Shown: piece after piece, positions 35,316 through 44,303 of the stretch
How positions within the stretch are numbered: the first letter of the stretch is position 1
Layout of the letters: each line of letters opens with the position of its first letter
Source: PCC-6802 sp943367755
Lineage (GTDB): Bacteria > Cyanobacteriota > Cyanobacteriia > Pseudanabaenales > Pseudanabaenaceae
Assembly: GCA_943367755.1 (NCBI GenBank)
Contig: CALRKB020000023.1
Coordinates: 1-64,000, forward strand
Length of the DNA: 64,000 nt
Direction of reading: 5' to 3'
Position numbers and translations under genes: made by a program
The notes under the pieces: model-generated
The model's database searches: none
What the model saw: the letters and a program-made list of their open reading frames with translations, nothing else
What the model was told of the DNA's origin: nothing

Positions 35316-37691
35316 ATGAGCGGACAAGACAAGAAGAACCGTTCCCATCTTCCGATGCCGAATACGTCACGCCCCAGACTAATCACCTACGACGCGAAGG
35401 ATCCGGACACCAAGTTTCCACCGATCGAGCAGTTGCGCCCACCCAAGGGGGCACCCAACGTGCTAATCGTCCTTATTGACGATGCTGGTTTTGGCTCCTC
35501 AAGCGCCTTTGGCGGGCCCTGCCAAACACCGGCAGCAGAGAAGCTGGCAGCCAACGGACTGAAGTTCAACCGCTTCCATACCACGGCTCTGTGCTCACCG
35601 ACTCGGCAGGCGCTGCTGACTGGGCGCAACCACCACTCGGCAGGCATGGGTGGCATCACCGAGATCGCCACCGGAGCGCCGGGCTACTGCTCAGTGCTGC
35701 CAAACTCCATGTCGCCGCTAGCAAAAACGCTGAAGCTCAACGGTTATTCCACGGCGCAGTTTGGGAAGTGCCATGAAGTGCCCGTTTGGGAGACAAGTGC
35801 GGTCGGTCCTTTTGATGCTTGGCCGACAGGCGGCGGTGGCTTCGAGTATTTCTACGGGTTTGTCGGCGGCGAAGCAAACCAGTGGTATCCGTCACTGTAT
35901 GAGGGCACCTCGCCAGTTGAGCCAGACAAGACACCCGAAGAGGGCTATCACCTGATGGAGGACATGACCGAAAAGGCTATGTCATGGATAGGGCAGCAAA
36001 AGGCACTGGCACCCGACAAACCCTTCTTTGTATACTTTGCACCTGGTGCCACCCATGCCCCACACCACGTACCAGCGGAATGGGCTGACAAGTACAAAGG
36101 CAAATTCGACAACGGCTGGGACAAACTCCGCGAAGAGACCATTGCTCGACAAAAAGAACTTGGCGTTATTCCTGCGGATTGCGAACTTACCGCACGTCAT
36201 GAAGAGGTTCCGGCTTGGGACGATATGCCAGAGGATTTCAAACCATTCCTGCGCCGTGAAATGGAAGTTTACGCGGGCTTTATGGAATACACCGATCACA
36301 ACGTCGGACGCATGATCGACGGAATAGAAAAATTGGGCATCCTCGACAACACCCTTATCTATTACATCATCGGTGACAACGGTGCTTCTGCAGAGGGAGG
36401 AATCAACGGTTGCTACAACGAGATGAGCTACTTCAACGGACTACAGTCCTTAGAGACACCTGAGTACCTCTCGGCACGACTCGACAAGCTAGGTGGGCCT
36501 GAGTCTTACAACCACTATGCCGTGGGCTGGGCACACGCAATGAACGCGCCCTACCAGTGGACTAAGCAAGTTGCGTCCCACTTTGGCGGCACGCGCAACG
36601 GCACGATCGTTCATTGGCCAAACGGCATCAAGGGCAAGGGCGAAATCCGTTCCCAGTTCACGCATGTGATCGATGTGGCACCAACCATCCTTGAGGCGGC
36701 GGGTTTGCCAGAGCCAGTCTCTGTGAACGGCGTACATCAAGATCCGATCGAGGGAGTGAGTATGCTCTACACGTTTAACGACGCTGCTGCTGCCGAGCAG
36801 CACGAGACGCAGTACTTTGAGATGTTCGGCAACCGTGGCATCTATCATAAGGGCTGGACTGCTGTGACAAAGCATCGAACTCCTTGGGCTGCTTTGACGG
36901 CAAAAGTGCCCGCATTCGATGACGATGTCTGGGAGCTTTACGATACGACCAAGGACTGGAGCCAGACGAAAGACCTATCAAAAGAGATGCCAGAGAAGCT
37001 TCACCAGCTTCAGCGGCTCTGGTTGATCGAGGCAACTCGTTACAAGGTACTTCCTCTGGACGACCGAATGATGGAGAAGATGAATCCCGACACCGCTGGC
37101 CGTCCAGTACTGATCAAGGGCAATAGCCAGATCCTGTTCGGGGGTATGGGTCGCCTGTCAGAAAACTGCGTGCTAAACATCAAGAACAAGTCACACTCGG
37201 TCACCGCCGAAATCGTGGTGCCAGAAAATGGCGCCGAGGGCGTGATCATTTCTCAGGGTGCAAACATTGGTGGCTGGAGCCTTTACGCTAAGGACGGCAA
37301 GCTGAAGTACTGCTACAACTGGGGCGGATTTAAATACTTCTATGTCGAGGCGACTACACCTATTCCTGCGGGCGATCGCCAAGTGCGAATGGAGTTCGCC
37401 TATGCTGGCGGCGGCTTGGGTAAGGGCGGCAAGGTGACCCTTTACACCGACGGTCAAAAAGTTGGTGAAGGAGACATTGCCGCCACGCTTGCCATTGTCT
37501 TCTCTGCCGACGACGGCTGTGACGTGGGTGAAGATTCCGGCGCTCCTGTTTCGGAAGACTACGGCTCGAGCGGCAATGCCTTTAACGGTCGAGTCAAGGG
37601 CGTTCAGCTTGCGATCGCTGAGGATGCCGAAAACTCAGATCACCTAGTCGATCCGGCTTTGGCTATGCAGCTTGCAATGGCGCGGCAGTAG
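35316..37691 (+). CDS. Arylsulfatase 4 (large form)
   Basis: This 791-aa enzyme starts at the ATG at 35316, which has AAGGAG 7 bases upstream. A GTG at 35283 is in frame but poorly placed, and the shorter start gives exactly the length of arylsulfatase 3. It has L-I-D-D (Asp55, Asp56), C-S-P-T-R with Cys93, T-G-R-N-H-H and G-D-N-G-A-S-A-E. The C-terminal beta domain is complete (I-I-S-Q-G-A, K-L-K-Y-C-Y-N, L-Y-T-D-G-Q-K-V-G-E-G). It arose from arylsulfatase 3 by duplication, by eye about 70% identical. Its codon use has fewer HIP1 sites than its neighbour. A hairpin follows the stop. Confidence 0.93.
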   Translation: MSGQDKKNRSHLPMPNTSRPRLITYDAKDPDTKFPPIEQLRPPKGAPNVLIVLIDDAGFGSSSAFGGPCQTPAAEKLAANGLKFNRFHTTALCSPTRQALLTGRNHHSAGMGGITEIATGAPGYCSVLPNSMSPLAKTLKLNGYSTAQFGKCHEVPVWETSAVGPFDAWPTGGGGFEYFYGFVGGEANQWYPSLYEGTSPVEPDKTPEEGYHLMEDMTEKAMSWIGQQKALAPDKPFFVYFAPGATHAPHHVPAEWADKYKGKFDNGWDKLREETIARQKELGVIPADCELTARHEEVPAWDDMPEDFKPFLRREMEVYAGFMEYTDHNVGRMIDGIEKLGILDNTLIYYIIGDNGASAEGGINGCYNEMSYFNGLQSLETPEYLSARLDKLGGPESYNHYAVGWAHAMNAPYQWTKQVASHFGGTRNGTIVHWPNGIKGKGEIRSQFTHVIDVAPTILEAAGLPEPVSVNGVHQDPIEGVSMLYTFNDAAAAEQHETQYFEMFGNRGIYHKGWTAVTKHRTPWAALTAKVPAFDDDVWELYDTTKDWSQTKDLSKEMPEKLHQLQRLWLIEATRYKVLPLDDRMMEKMNPDTAGRPVLIKGNSQILFGGMGRLSENCVLNIKNKSHSVTAEIVVPENGAEGVIISQGANIGGWSLYAKDGKLKYCYNWGGFKYFYVEATTPIPAGDRQVRMEFAYAGGGLGKGGKVTLYTDGQKVGEGDIAATLAIVFSADDGCDVGEDSGAPVSEDYGSSGNAFNGRVKGVQLAIAEDAENSDHLVDPALAMQLAMARQ

Positions 37692-37702
37692 TTAACTGTC
37701 AG

Positions 37703-37740
37703 AGAGAGGTGAGGACTGTTGGATAGTTCCTTCCCTCTCT
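37703..37740 (+). terminator. Hairpin after arylsulfatase 4
   Basis: AGAGAGG and CCTCTCT form a 7-bp stem with a 24-base loop, followed by ATCTTATTGTT. It is a moderate candidate for the end of the sulfatase transcript. Confidence 0.5.
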
Positions 37741-37893
37741 ATCTTATTGTTCAAATATCCATGTTTTGAGCAGCGATCGCCCCTTCTTATCAAAGCGATC
37801 GCTGCCCTCCGAGATCTCTAGGGGCGCTGAGATCGCGCGATCTCATAGGTGCATGGAAAGTACGTGAGAGAAATCTGGTATAAAGATATAACA

Positions 37894-38064
37894 ATGAACA
37901 AGAACGAACCGCCCCAAATACTCCGTATTGAACCGCGCTGGCCCGTTGCCCTCACGATACTCGTGGTGCTGGGCTTGATGGCGGTGTTACCCGATCGCGT
38001 CAGATTATTCCCTGCTTGGTTTGTTTACGTCATCGCGATCGCAGCGCTAACAGCGATCGCATAG
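37894..38064 (+). pseudogene. Truncated duplicate of the DUF1345-like membrane gene
   Basis: A 56-aa frame starting M-N-K-N-E-P-P-Q-I-L-R matches the first 56 codons of the full gene at 39007 nearly base for base, with a dozen or so differences over about 175 bases. It ends at a TAG where the full copy continues A-A-V-P-I-S-G. Two hydrophobic segments remain. It is probably the product of a partial tandem duplication; the second DUF29 gene lies between the copies. The peptide might still be made but should not function. Confidence 0.75.
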
Positions 38065-38131
38065 AACCTAAGCGCCACAAACAGAGCCAATCCCATACCA
38101 TTAGAACAGAATACTCATTTCCTGAGAAACC

Positions 38132-38596
38132 ATGACCTCCAACTTAACCAAGCAACATGACTCTCCTGCTAATCTGTACGATCGGGATTACTATAGTTGG
38201 TTAAAGCAGACAGCTCTATCCCTTCGCAAAAGGGAATTTGACCAACTCGACATGGAAAACTTAATTGAAGAAATAGAGGACATGGGTAGGAGCGAAAAGC
38301 AGGCGATTGAGAGTAATCTGAGAGTTGTACTCTTGCACCTGCTCAAGTGGAAGTATCAATCTCAGCAACGTTCTGGAAGCTGGAGAGGCTCAATTGCGGA
38401 GCATCGCATCCGAATTCGCAAAGCACTCCAAGATAGCCCAAGCCTAAAGAACTATCTGCCAGAAGTTTTTGCTGAAACCTATCAAGATGCAATCAAGATT
38501 GCCAGTCAAGAAACGGGTCTCGAACCAGAAACCTTCCCAACATCCTCTGAATGGACGCTGCAACAAGTGTTAGATGAGGCGTGGCTGCCCAATTAA
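38132..38596 (+). CDS. DUF29 protein, copy 2
   Basis: This 154-aa protein has the DUF29 landmarks: Y-D-R-D-Y-Y-S-W near residue 17, D-M-E-N-L-I-E-E-I-E-D-M-G near residue 46, L-L-H-L-L-K-W-K-Y-Q near 72, I-A-E-H-R-I-R-I-R-K and S-P-S-L-K-N-Y-L. It is longer at the C-terminus than copy 1 (22312-22752) and only moderately similar. There is no membrane segment. It sits between the truncated and full copies of a membrane gene, so it may have arrived with the duplication. Function unknown. Confidence 0.85.
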   Translation: MTSNLTKQHDSPANLYDRDYYSWLKQTALSLRKREFDQLDMENLIEEIEDMGRSEKQAIESNLRVVLLHLLKWKYQSQQRSGSWRGSIAEHRIRIRKALQDSPSLKNYLPEVFAETYQDAIKIASQETGLEPETFPTSSEWTLQQVLDEAWLPN

Positions 38597-39006
38597 AAAC
38601 TGGAAAGCACGGGCGAGAACTTGATATCGCCATTAACCATACTTCACGATGTACGATCGGCTTTGCGGCTATGTTCGCCCGATTCGTGCCTTTACTTGCT
38701 GCGACCCGCAGTGCCACTCTAAATCCTAGTAATCCCAATCCCATAACTTTTTATGTCAGGAAAATTTGCCTGCAATCCTTTCCTGTAACCATGGTATGTG
38801 GGGTGATATCTGCGATCCAAGATCGCGATGTTGCGGCAGTAAGCACTCTGATGATCGCCAGTCTCAACCGGGGGGGACGATCGCTGCCGATCTTTCAGCC
38901 CATTTAGAAAAACAGTTACTCAATGGTGAATCCTTCTCTCCTTTCCCGTCAGCGATCGGTGCGATTGCAATCGACAGGTCAATGTATCCAAGCTAAAGGT
39001 ATAACA
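38597..39006. other. Intergenic stretch, no recognised gene
   Basis: Frames are open here but have no recognised motif and no good start. A frame from 38766 (M-P-A-I-L-S-C-N-H) has several Cys and His residues but no family I know. The 3' end is the upstream region of the full membrane gene and shares GGTATAA before the start with the truncated copy. Confidence 0.4.
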
Positions 39007-39675
39007 GTGAACAAGAACGAACCGCCCCAAATACTCCGTATTGAACCGCGTTGGCCCGTTGCCCTCACGCTCCTAGTGGTGCTGGGCTTGATGGCGGTGT
39101 TACCCGATCGCGTCAGATTATTCCCTGCTTGGTTTGTTTACACCATTGCGATCGCAGCGCTAACAGCGATCGCTGCCGTCCCGATTTCTGGCGCGGCTAA
39201 GCGGTGGCGACGGATCGAGCGCATAGTTATGCTGGGCATGGTTGCGATTATAGGGAGTGCAACTATTATGGGTGTGGCATCTCTGATCCAGGATCTGGTC
39301 AGTCAGTCAAAGGCACTCGACGGACTGACTCTTCTTTCTTCAAGTGTGGGCATGTGGGTCTCCAATGTCCTCACGTTCTCGCTGCTGTTCTGGCAGATCG
39401 ATCGTGGTGGTCCTGAAACTCGGATGAATGACGCAAGCAAGAGACCAGATTTTCTCTTTCCCCAAACGGGTGTTCCTGATGAGGCTCCGCTTGACTGGCG
39501 ACCCACATTTGTCGATTACCTGTTCCTATCATTTACGACGGCAACGGCGTTCAGCCCAACTGATACCCTGCCAATGACATCTCGCGCTAAACTGATGATG
39601 ATGATTGAAAGCTCAATCTCCCTTGCAACCTTTGCAGTTATAGCTGCGCGGGCGATCAATATTCTTGGTACCTAA
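39007..39675 (+). CDS. DUF1345-like membrane protein
   Basis: This 222-aa protein starts at a GTG at 39007, the position aligned with the ATG of the truncated copy. A longer ATG start at 38923 adds residues not present in that copy. Four or five hydrophobic segments occur at about residues 14-30, 34-55, 75-98, 118-138 and 195-220. F-V-D-Y-L-F-L-S-F-T-T-A-T-A-F-S-P-T-D-T resembles the conserved block of DUF1345 proteins, a pore-like segment of unknown role. There is no signal peptide. The N-terminal 56 codons are duplicated at 37894-38064. Confidence 0.75.
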   Translation: MNKNEPPQILRIEPRWPVALTLLVVLGLMAVLPDRVRLFPAWFVYTIAIAALTAIAAVPISGAAKRWRRIERIVMLGMVAIIGSATIMGVASLIQDLVSQSKALDGLTLLSSSVGMWVSNVLTFSLLFWQIDRGGPETRMNDASKRPDFLFPQTGVPDEAPLDWRPTFVDYLFLSFTTATAFSPTDTLPMTSRAKLMMMIESSISLATFAVIAARAINILGT

Positions 39676-39960
39676 GCTGAAATAAATTATTAATTGTGCT
39701 GGAAATGACAACCTTGACCAAGTTATGGAAGAACTTAAATTACTGCTCCTATTTGGGATAGTTTGCTCTCCATTAACTCGATAGATGGATATATTTCCAT
39801 AATTGATCACACATGGGGCCAGCAAGAAATTAAAGTCCCACTAAATTAACCAATCCTCCGACTTCTAAATTGTTTTTTTGGTACTTTATTAATAATCACG
39901 TCCCTAATGGCGAGATCGCTATTCTAAAAACCTTGAATACCAATTTACTAATTTTGAATA

Positions 39961-40524
39961 ATGACATTAGAAACTGAAGACAGCATAGCCTCCAAAAGAC
40001 CAAAAATTATCACCAGAATGCCTCGTCTTTTAAAAATAATTGGGTGGACTAGGCTAATAAGTTCTTTTGCAATAATCTCGTCCTTAGCTGGGTCGTTGCT
40101 ACTATTTTTTATTGGCGTAGGTAACACTTCCAAAGCATTTGGAATTTTCTTTGGGTCTGTCGAAAATAGTAATGGAGACATCGGCGAATTAGCAACAATC
40201 AAGCTTCTGGAATCCCTTGATGACTTTTTAGTAGGATTAGCATTTCTGTATTTTGCCTATGGTATCTATTCCTTATTTATCGCGCTTGGTCAAGTTCATG
40301 AGTCTACCCCCTCATGGCTGAGGGTTGAGAACGTTGGCGAACTTGAGAAAAGTCTATTAGAAATTCTAGTAGTGTTTTTGAGCGTGTTATTTGTTAAAGG
40401 AATGCTGGAGCAAGTTCAAACATTTTCCCAGTTACGGTGGGAAGTTTTAGTTTTCCCTTTGTCTATCATGGCGATCGCTTTCAGTATTCGCTTGTTGAAT
40501 TCTAATGAGCTATCTAAAAAATGA
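39961..40524 (+). CDS. YqhA/UPF0114-family membrane protein
   Basis: This 187-aa integral membrane protein has hydrophobic segments at about residues 22-48, 84-105, 132-146 and 157-177. The R-L-L-K-I-I-G-W-T-R start, L-E-S-L-D-D-F-L-V-G-L-A-F-L-Y-F-A-Y-G-I-Y and L-E-K-S-L-L-E-I-L-V-V-F-L identify UPF0114. No molecular function is established. The SulP transporter follows 40 bases downstream on the same strand, so they may be co-transcribed. Confidence 0.8.
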   Translation: MTLETEDSIASKRPKIITRMPRLLKIIGWTRLISSFAIISSLAGSLLLFFIGVGNTSKAFGIFFGSVENSNGDIGELATIKLLESLDDFLVGLAFLYFAYGIYSLFIALGQVHESTPSWLRVENVGELEKSLLEILVVFLSVLFVKGMLEQVQTFSQLRWEVLVFPLSIMAIAFSIRLLNSNELSKK

Positions 40525-40564
40525 CAATCTTCACTGTAACAAAATGAACGATCAGTAACTAAAA

Positions 40565-42298
40565 ATGGCAAATCATTCTTCTCCTTCAAGTCAGCGATCT
40601 CAACGAGGAACATTAAAGCAATTCCTGCCAATTTTGGAATGGTTGCCTCAATATTCCCGTCAGTGGTGGCAAACAGATATTGTCGCTGGTTTAACTACTG
40701 CTGCTGTAGTAATTCCTCAGTCGATGGCATATGCAGCGATCGCTGGGCTGCCAGTGCAGGTGGGACTATACACCGCTCTGGTGCCGATGTCGATCTATGC
40801 CATCTTGGGGACTTCTCGACCCTTAAGTGTTAGCACGACCTCAACGATCGCTATCCTCACAGCCTCCTCTCTGGCAATCTTTGAAAATGCTCAACCCGAA
40901 GAATTATTAGGTATCGCATCCGCCCTAACATTGATGGTGGGAGGATTTCTGCTGGTGGGGGGCATCCTGCGGTTGGGCTTTCTGGCTAATTTTATCTCTT
41001 TGCCAGTTCTGACAGGGTTCAAGGCGGGGATTGGGTTGGTCATTTTTGTCAGTCAGTTACCTAAGATTCTAGGAATTGCGGGTGGTTCTGGCTTTTTTTG
41101 CACACTTACCGCCGTTGCCACTGGTCTGCCAAACATTCACCTGATGTCATTTGCCGTGGGACTAGGCACGATCGCAATTTTGTTAGGATTACCCCGCTTT
41201 CTGCCCAAGATACCCGCCCCAGTCATTGCGGTGATTTTGGCGATCACAATCTCAGCAGTCTTTCAACTCCAAACCCAAGGCGTGAAGTTAGTAGGTAATA
41301 TCCCCCCCGGATTTCCTGCTTTTGCCTTGCCACATCTCCGAGAGTTCCTTTCCATCTGGCCCCATGCCCTAGGAATTGCACTCATGGCGGTGACCGAATC
41401 CATCTCCGCAGGACGCGCCTTTACCCAACGCGGAGAACAATCGCCAAATGCTAATCAGGAACTCCGAGCATTAGGCATGGCAAACCTAGTTGGCGGTCTT
41501 TTCCAATCTATGCCATCTGGAGGCGGAACTTCGCAAACGGCCGTTAACGATCGATCTGGAGCCAAAACCCAAATGGCAGAGCTAGTGACGGCGATCGTTG
41601 TCGCTTTGACCCTGTTATTTCTGTCTCCTTGGCTCAGCCTGATGCCTCAATCCACCCTAGGAGCGCTGGTGCTAGTGGCAGCCGCAGGACTAGTCAATAT
41701 CAAAGGCTTCCGAGATATCGCCAAGATCCACAAACCTGAATTGGCTTGGGCGATCGTCGCTCTAGTTGGTGTAGTCGTGCTGGGAACGCTACAGGGAATT
41801 TTAGTGGCGATCGTGGTCTCTCTAATGACATTGCTCTACCAAGCTAATCATCCACTCCTGTATCAACTGGGACGTAAGCCCGGTACCGATGTATTTCGCC
41901 CCCTCAGGGAGCATCCGGGGGATGAAACCTTTCCCGGACTCTCGATCCTGCGGACTGAAGGACGGTTGACCTTTGCCAGTGCGCCTCAAGTTGCCAGCCA
42001 AATGCAAGCCCTGCTGAAAGAATCATCGCCTCGCATCATTTTGCTCGATTTAAGTGCGGTTCCCGATATTGAATACACAGCCTTGCAAATGTTGATTGAT
42101 TTTGAGGAAAAAATGCGCCAGCAAGATGGCGTTCTCCTCTGGCTGGCTCGCTTAAATCCAGAGGTGCTCAAAGTCATCCGGCGTTCTTCTTTAGGCAAAA
42201 CCCTGGGGGAGGAACGCCTGTTTTTTAAAGTTGCTCAGGCAGTTGAAAAATTTGAACGCGATGCCTCGATCCAATCTACGCAGGAACCACCATGCTAA
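40565..42298 (+). CDS. SulP-family anion transporter with STAS domain
   Basis: This 577-aa SLC26/SulP transporter carries sulfate or bicarbonate across the inner membrane. The signature V-I-P-Q-S-M-A-Y-A-A-I-A-G-L-P near residue 50 is followed by G-L-Y-T-A-L-V-P and the usual transmembrane core to about residue 430. The C-terminal STAS domain (residues 450-560) has L-R-T-E-G-R-L-T-F-A-S-A and I-I-L-L-D-L-S-A-V-P-D-I-E-Y-T-A. Its 3' end overlaps the sulfatase-maturase gene by 7 bases, so the two are translationally coupled. That context favours sulfate over bicarbonate as substrate here, but this is an inference. Confidence 0.92.
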   Translation: MANHSSPSSQRSQRGTLKQFLPILEWLPQYSRQWWQTDIVAGLTTAAVVIPQSMAYAAIAGLPVQVGLYTALVPMSIYAILGTSRPLSVSTTSTIAILTASSLAIFENAQPEELLGIASALTLMVGGFLLVGGILRLGFLANFISLPVLTGFKAGIGLVIFVSQLPKILGIAGGSGFFCTLTAVATGLPNIHLMSFAVGLGTIAILLGLPRFLPKIPAPVIAVILAITISAVFQLQTQGVKLVGNIPPGFPAFALPHLREFLSIWPHALGIALMAVTESISAGRAFTQRGEQSPNANQELRALGMANLVGGLFQSMPSGGGTSQTAVNDRSGAKTQMAELVTAIVVALTLLFLSPWLSLMPQSTLGALVLVAAAGLVNIKGFRDIAKIHKPELAWAIVALVGVVVLGTLQGILVAIVVSLMTLLYQANHPLLYQLGRKPGTDVFRPLREHPGDETFPGLSILRTEGRLTFASAPQVASQMQALLKESSPRIILLDLSAVPDIEYTALQMLIDFEEKMRQQDGVLLWLARLNPEVLKVIRRSSLGKTLGEERLFFKVAQAVEKFERDASIQSTQEPPC

Positions 42299-43593
42299 CA
42301 CTACCGAAGAACGCACCTCCCGCCTTTCATCTGTTGGCGAAACCAACCGGAGCGATCTGCAACCTGGACTGCCAGTACTGCTTTTTTCTGTCCAAAGAAC
42401 AGCTCTATCCCGGCAGTAAGTTCCGTATGGCAGACGATCTGCTGGAGACATATATCCAACAACTTTTAGAATCGCACCAAACCCCAGAGGTGACGATCGC
42501 CTGGCAAGGTGGCGAACCAACGTTGATGGGATTAGAGTTCTTCCAGCGCTCCATCGAACTGGTGGAAAAGCATAAAAGGCCGGAGCAGCAAGTGACTCAC
42601 ACCCTGCAAACTAACGGCACCCGTTTGGATGATGACTGGGGTCAATTCTTTAAACAACACAATTTCTTGATCGGACTGAGCGTTGATGGCCCCCAACCTT
42701 TGCACGATACCTATCGCGTCGATAAACGCGGCAGGGGAAGCTTCGAGCAGGTGCTGCAGGGCTGGGAAACCCTCAAAAAACATAAAGTAGATTTCAATAT
42801 TCTCTGCACTGTGAATGCCGCAAACGGCGATCGCCCCTTAGAGGTCTACCGCTTCTTCCGCGATCGGTTGGGCGCTGAATTCATTCAGTTCATTCCCATC
42901 ATTGAGCGGGTAAATGCCGATGGATCGACTTTGATTCAATCAGGTAAACAGGTGACAGAGCGATCGGTGAAACCAGAGCAGTTTGGGAAGTTTTTGATCG
43001 GTGTGTTTGATGAGTGGGTGCAGCGGGATGTCGGCAAAGTCTTCATTCAACACTTTGATGCTGCCTTAGCGAACTGGGTCGGGGTACAACCCGGAGTGTG
43101 CATCTTCTCTAAAACCTGTGGAAACGCCTTAGCTGTGGAGCATAACGGCGATCTCTACTCCTGCGATCACTTTGTCGAACCCGACTATAAGCTGGGCAAT
43201 ATCCAAGAGACGCATATGATTGAGCTGATTGCCTCCGATCGCCAGCGGCAGTTTGGTCAAGCAAAATTTGATGCGCTGCCAAAGTATTGCCGAGACTGTG
43301 AGGTAAGGTTTGCCTGCAATGGTGGCTGTCCCAAGAACCGCTTTGTCGAAACTCCCGATGGAGAAGCGGGACTGAATTACTTGTGCGCTGGATACAAAGC
43401 CTTCTTTACCCACATTGACAAACCCATGCGGATGATGGCAGATTTACTGCGCCAGGGTCGCTATGCCGATGAGGTCATGCCACTATTGGCTAAAGCAGAA
43501 CGGCAGACTAGAAAACCTGTCGGATTTGGGAAATCACCCACAAACTCCCTTCCATTGTTTTTTTGTAGATTTGACTGCGTAAGTCATAATTAG
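42292..43593 (+). CDS. Anaerobic-type sulfatase maturase (radical SAM/SPASM)
   Basis: This 433-aa radical-SAM enzyme converts the sulfatase Cys or Ser to formylglycine without oxygen. The SAM-binding iron-sulfur motif C-x3-C-x2-C is at Cys23, Cys27 and Cys30 (C-N-L-D-C-Q-Y-C). W-Q-G-G-E-P-T-L, T-L-Q-T-N-G-T and L-S-V-D-G-P-Q follow. The SPASM half holds the auxiliary-cluster cysteines, for example Y-C-R-D-C-E-V-R-F-A-C-N-G-G-C-P-K-N-R. The match to anSME enzymes, including L-N-Y-L-C-A-G-Y-K-A-F-F, is strong. AGGA precedes the ATG inside the SulP gene. The final 15-20 residues look unlike the family, so a small 3' rearrangement is possible. Confidence 0.92.
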   Translation: MLTLPKNAPPAFHLLAKPTGAICNLDCQYCFFLSKEQLYPGSKFRMADDLLETYIQQLLESHQTPEVTIAWQGGEPTLMGLEFFQRSIELVEKHKRPEQQVTHTLQTNGTRLDDDWGQFFKQHNFLIGLSVDGPQPLHDTYRVDKRGRGSFEQVLQGWETLKKHKVDFNILCTVNAANGDRPLEVYRFFRDRLGAEFIQFIPIIERVNADGSTLIQSGKQVTERSVKPEQFGKFLIGVFDEWVQRDVGKVFIQHFDAALANWVGVQPGVCIFSKTCGNALAVEHNGDLYSCDHFVEPDYKLGNIQETHMIELIASDRQRQFGQAKFDALPKYCRDCEVRFACNGGCPKNRFVETPDGEAGLNYLCAGYKAFFTHIDKPMRMMADLLRQGRYADEVMPLLAKAERQTRKPVGFGKSPTNSLPLFFCRFDCVSHN

Positions 43594-43616
43594 TTATATT
43601 TTTCCCGGAGAAAGAC

Positions 43617-44303
43617 ATGAAGCAAGAAGAACCCTTGACCCGTGTACGCCCAAAAGCACCGAAGGCTGCTGCGATCGCCGGTATCGTGTTTTCGGTTTTG
43701 CTAATCGTCAGTCTGGTGCTCCTTTTGTTTGCCGTTCCCGCCAATCCGCGCGAGGGCAATGATTGGCTTTTCGCCAGTAGAAACAACATCTTACTGGCGC
43801 TCAATCTGGTGCCCTTCTCAGGTATTGCCTTCCTCTGGTTCATCGGTGCAATGCGCGATTACTTGGGAGAGTATGAAGACCGGTTCTTTGCCACCGTCTT
43901 TCTCGGCAGTGGACTGTTATTCCTCTCTATGCTGTTCGTCTTTGCGGCGATGACGGGGAGCGTCATTTTGCTGTACTTATCTCTATCTTCATCTAACCTT
44001 CCGTTAGCAACTGGTTTGTTCGACTTTGGCTTTACTACCGCCCGCGAGATTATTAACACCTACGCATTCAAAATGGCGGGGGTATTTATGATTTCGACCT
44101 CCACTCTCTTTATCCGTACCCGGGCGATTCCTCGTTGGATGGCGTTGCTGGGTTATGCATTGGCGGCGCTTATGCTGCTGAGAATGAGCCATCTCGATCG
44201 GTTGGTTTGGCCTTCCCTGGGTTTTCCGATATGGGTACTCCTGATTAGCGTATATATCTTGATGGATAACTATCGCAGGAAGTCGGGGACTGAGCCGCGA
44301 TAG
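43617..44303 (+). CDS. Six-helix membrane protein, unrecognised
   Basis: This 228-aa protein has hydrophobic segments at about residues 18-40, 60-80, 93-125, 140-165, 173-188 and 198-218. There is a short basic N-terminus and a basic tail. GGAG lies 6 bases before the ATG. It follows the maturase by 23 bases and may belong to the SulP-anSME transcript. I do not recognise the family; similar uncharacterised membrane proteins occur in actinobacteria. No catalytic motif is visible. Confidence 0.6.
   Translation: MKQEEPLTRVRPKAPKAAAIAGIVFSVLLIVSLVLLLFAVPANPREGNDWLFASRNNILLALNLVPFSGIAFLWFIGAMRDYLGEYEDRFFATVFLGSGLLFLSMLFVFAAMTGSVILLYLSLSSSNLPLATGLFDFGFTTAREIINTYAFKMAGVFMISTSTLFIRTRAIPRWMALLGYALAALMLLRMSHLDRLVWPSLGFPIWVLLISVYILMDNYRRKSGTEPR

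Noticed and set aside
38581..38996. Open frames between DUF29 copy 2 and the DUF1345-like gene
   Set aside because: No start signal, no motif, and overlapping frames of similar length; likely chance.
40565..42298. Bicarbonate transporter of BicA type
   Set aside because: SulP members include bicarbonate transporters, but overlap with a sulfatase maturase favours sulfate. The sequence alone cannot settle it, so I name only the family.
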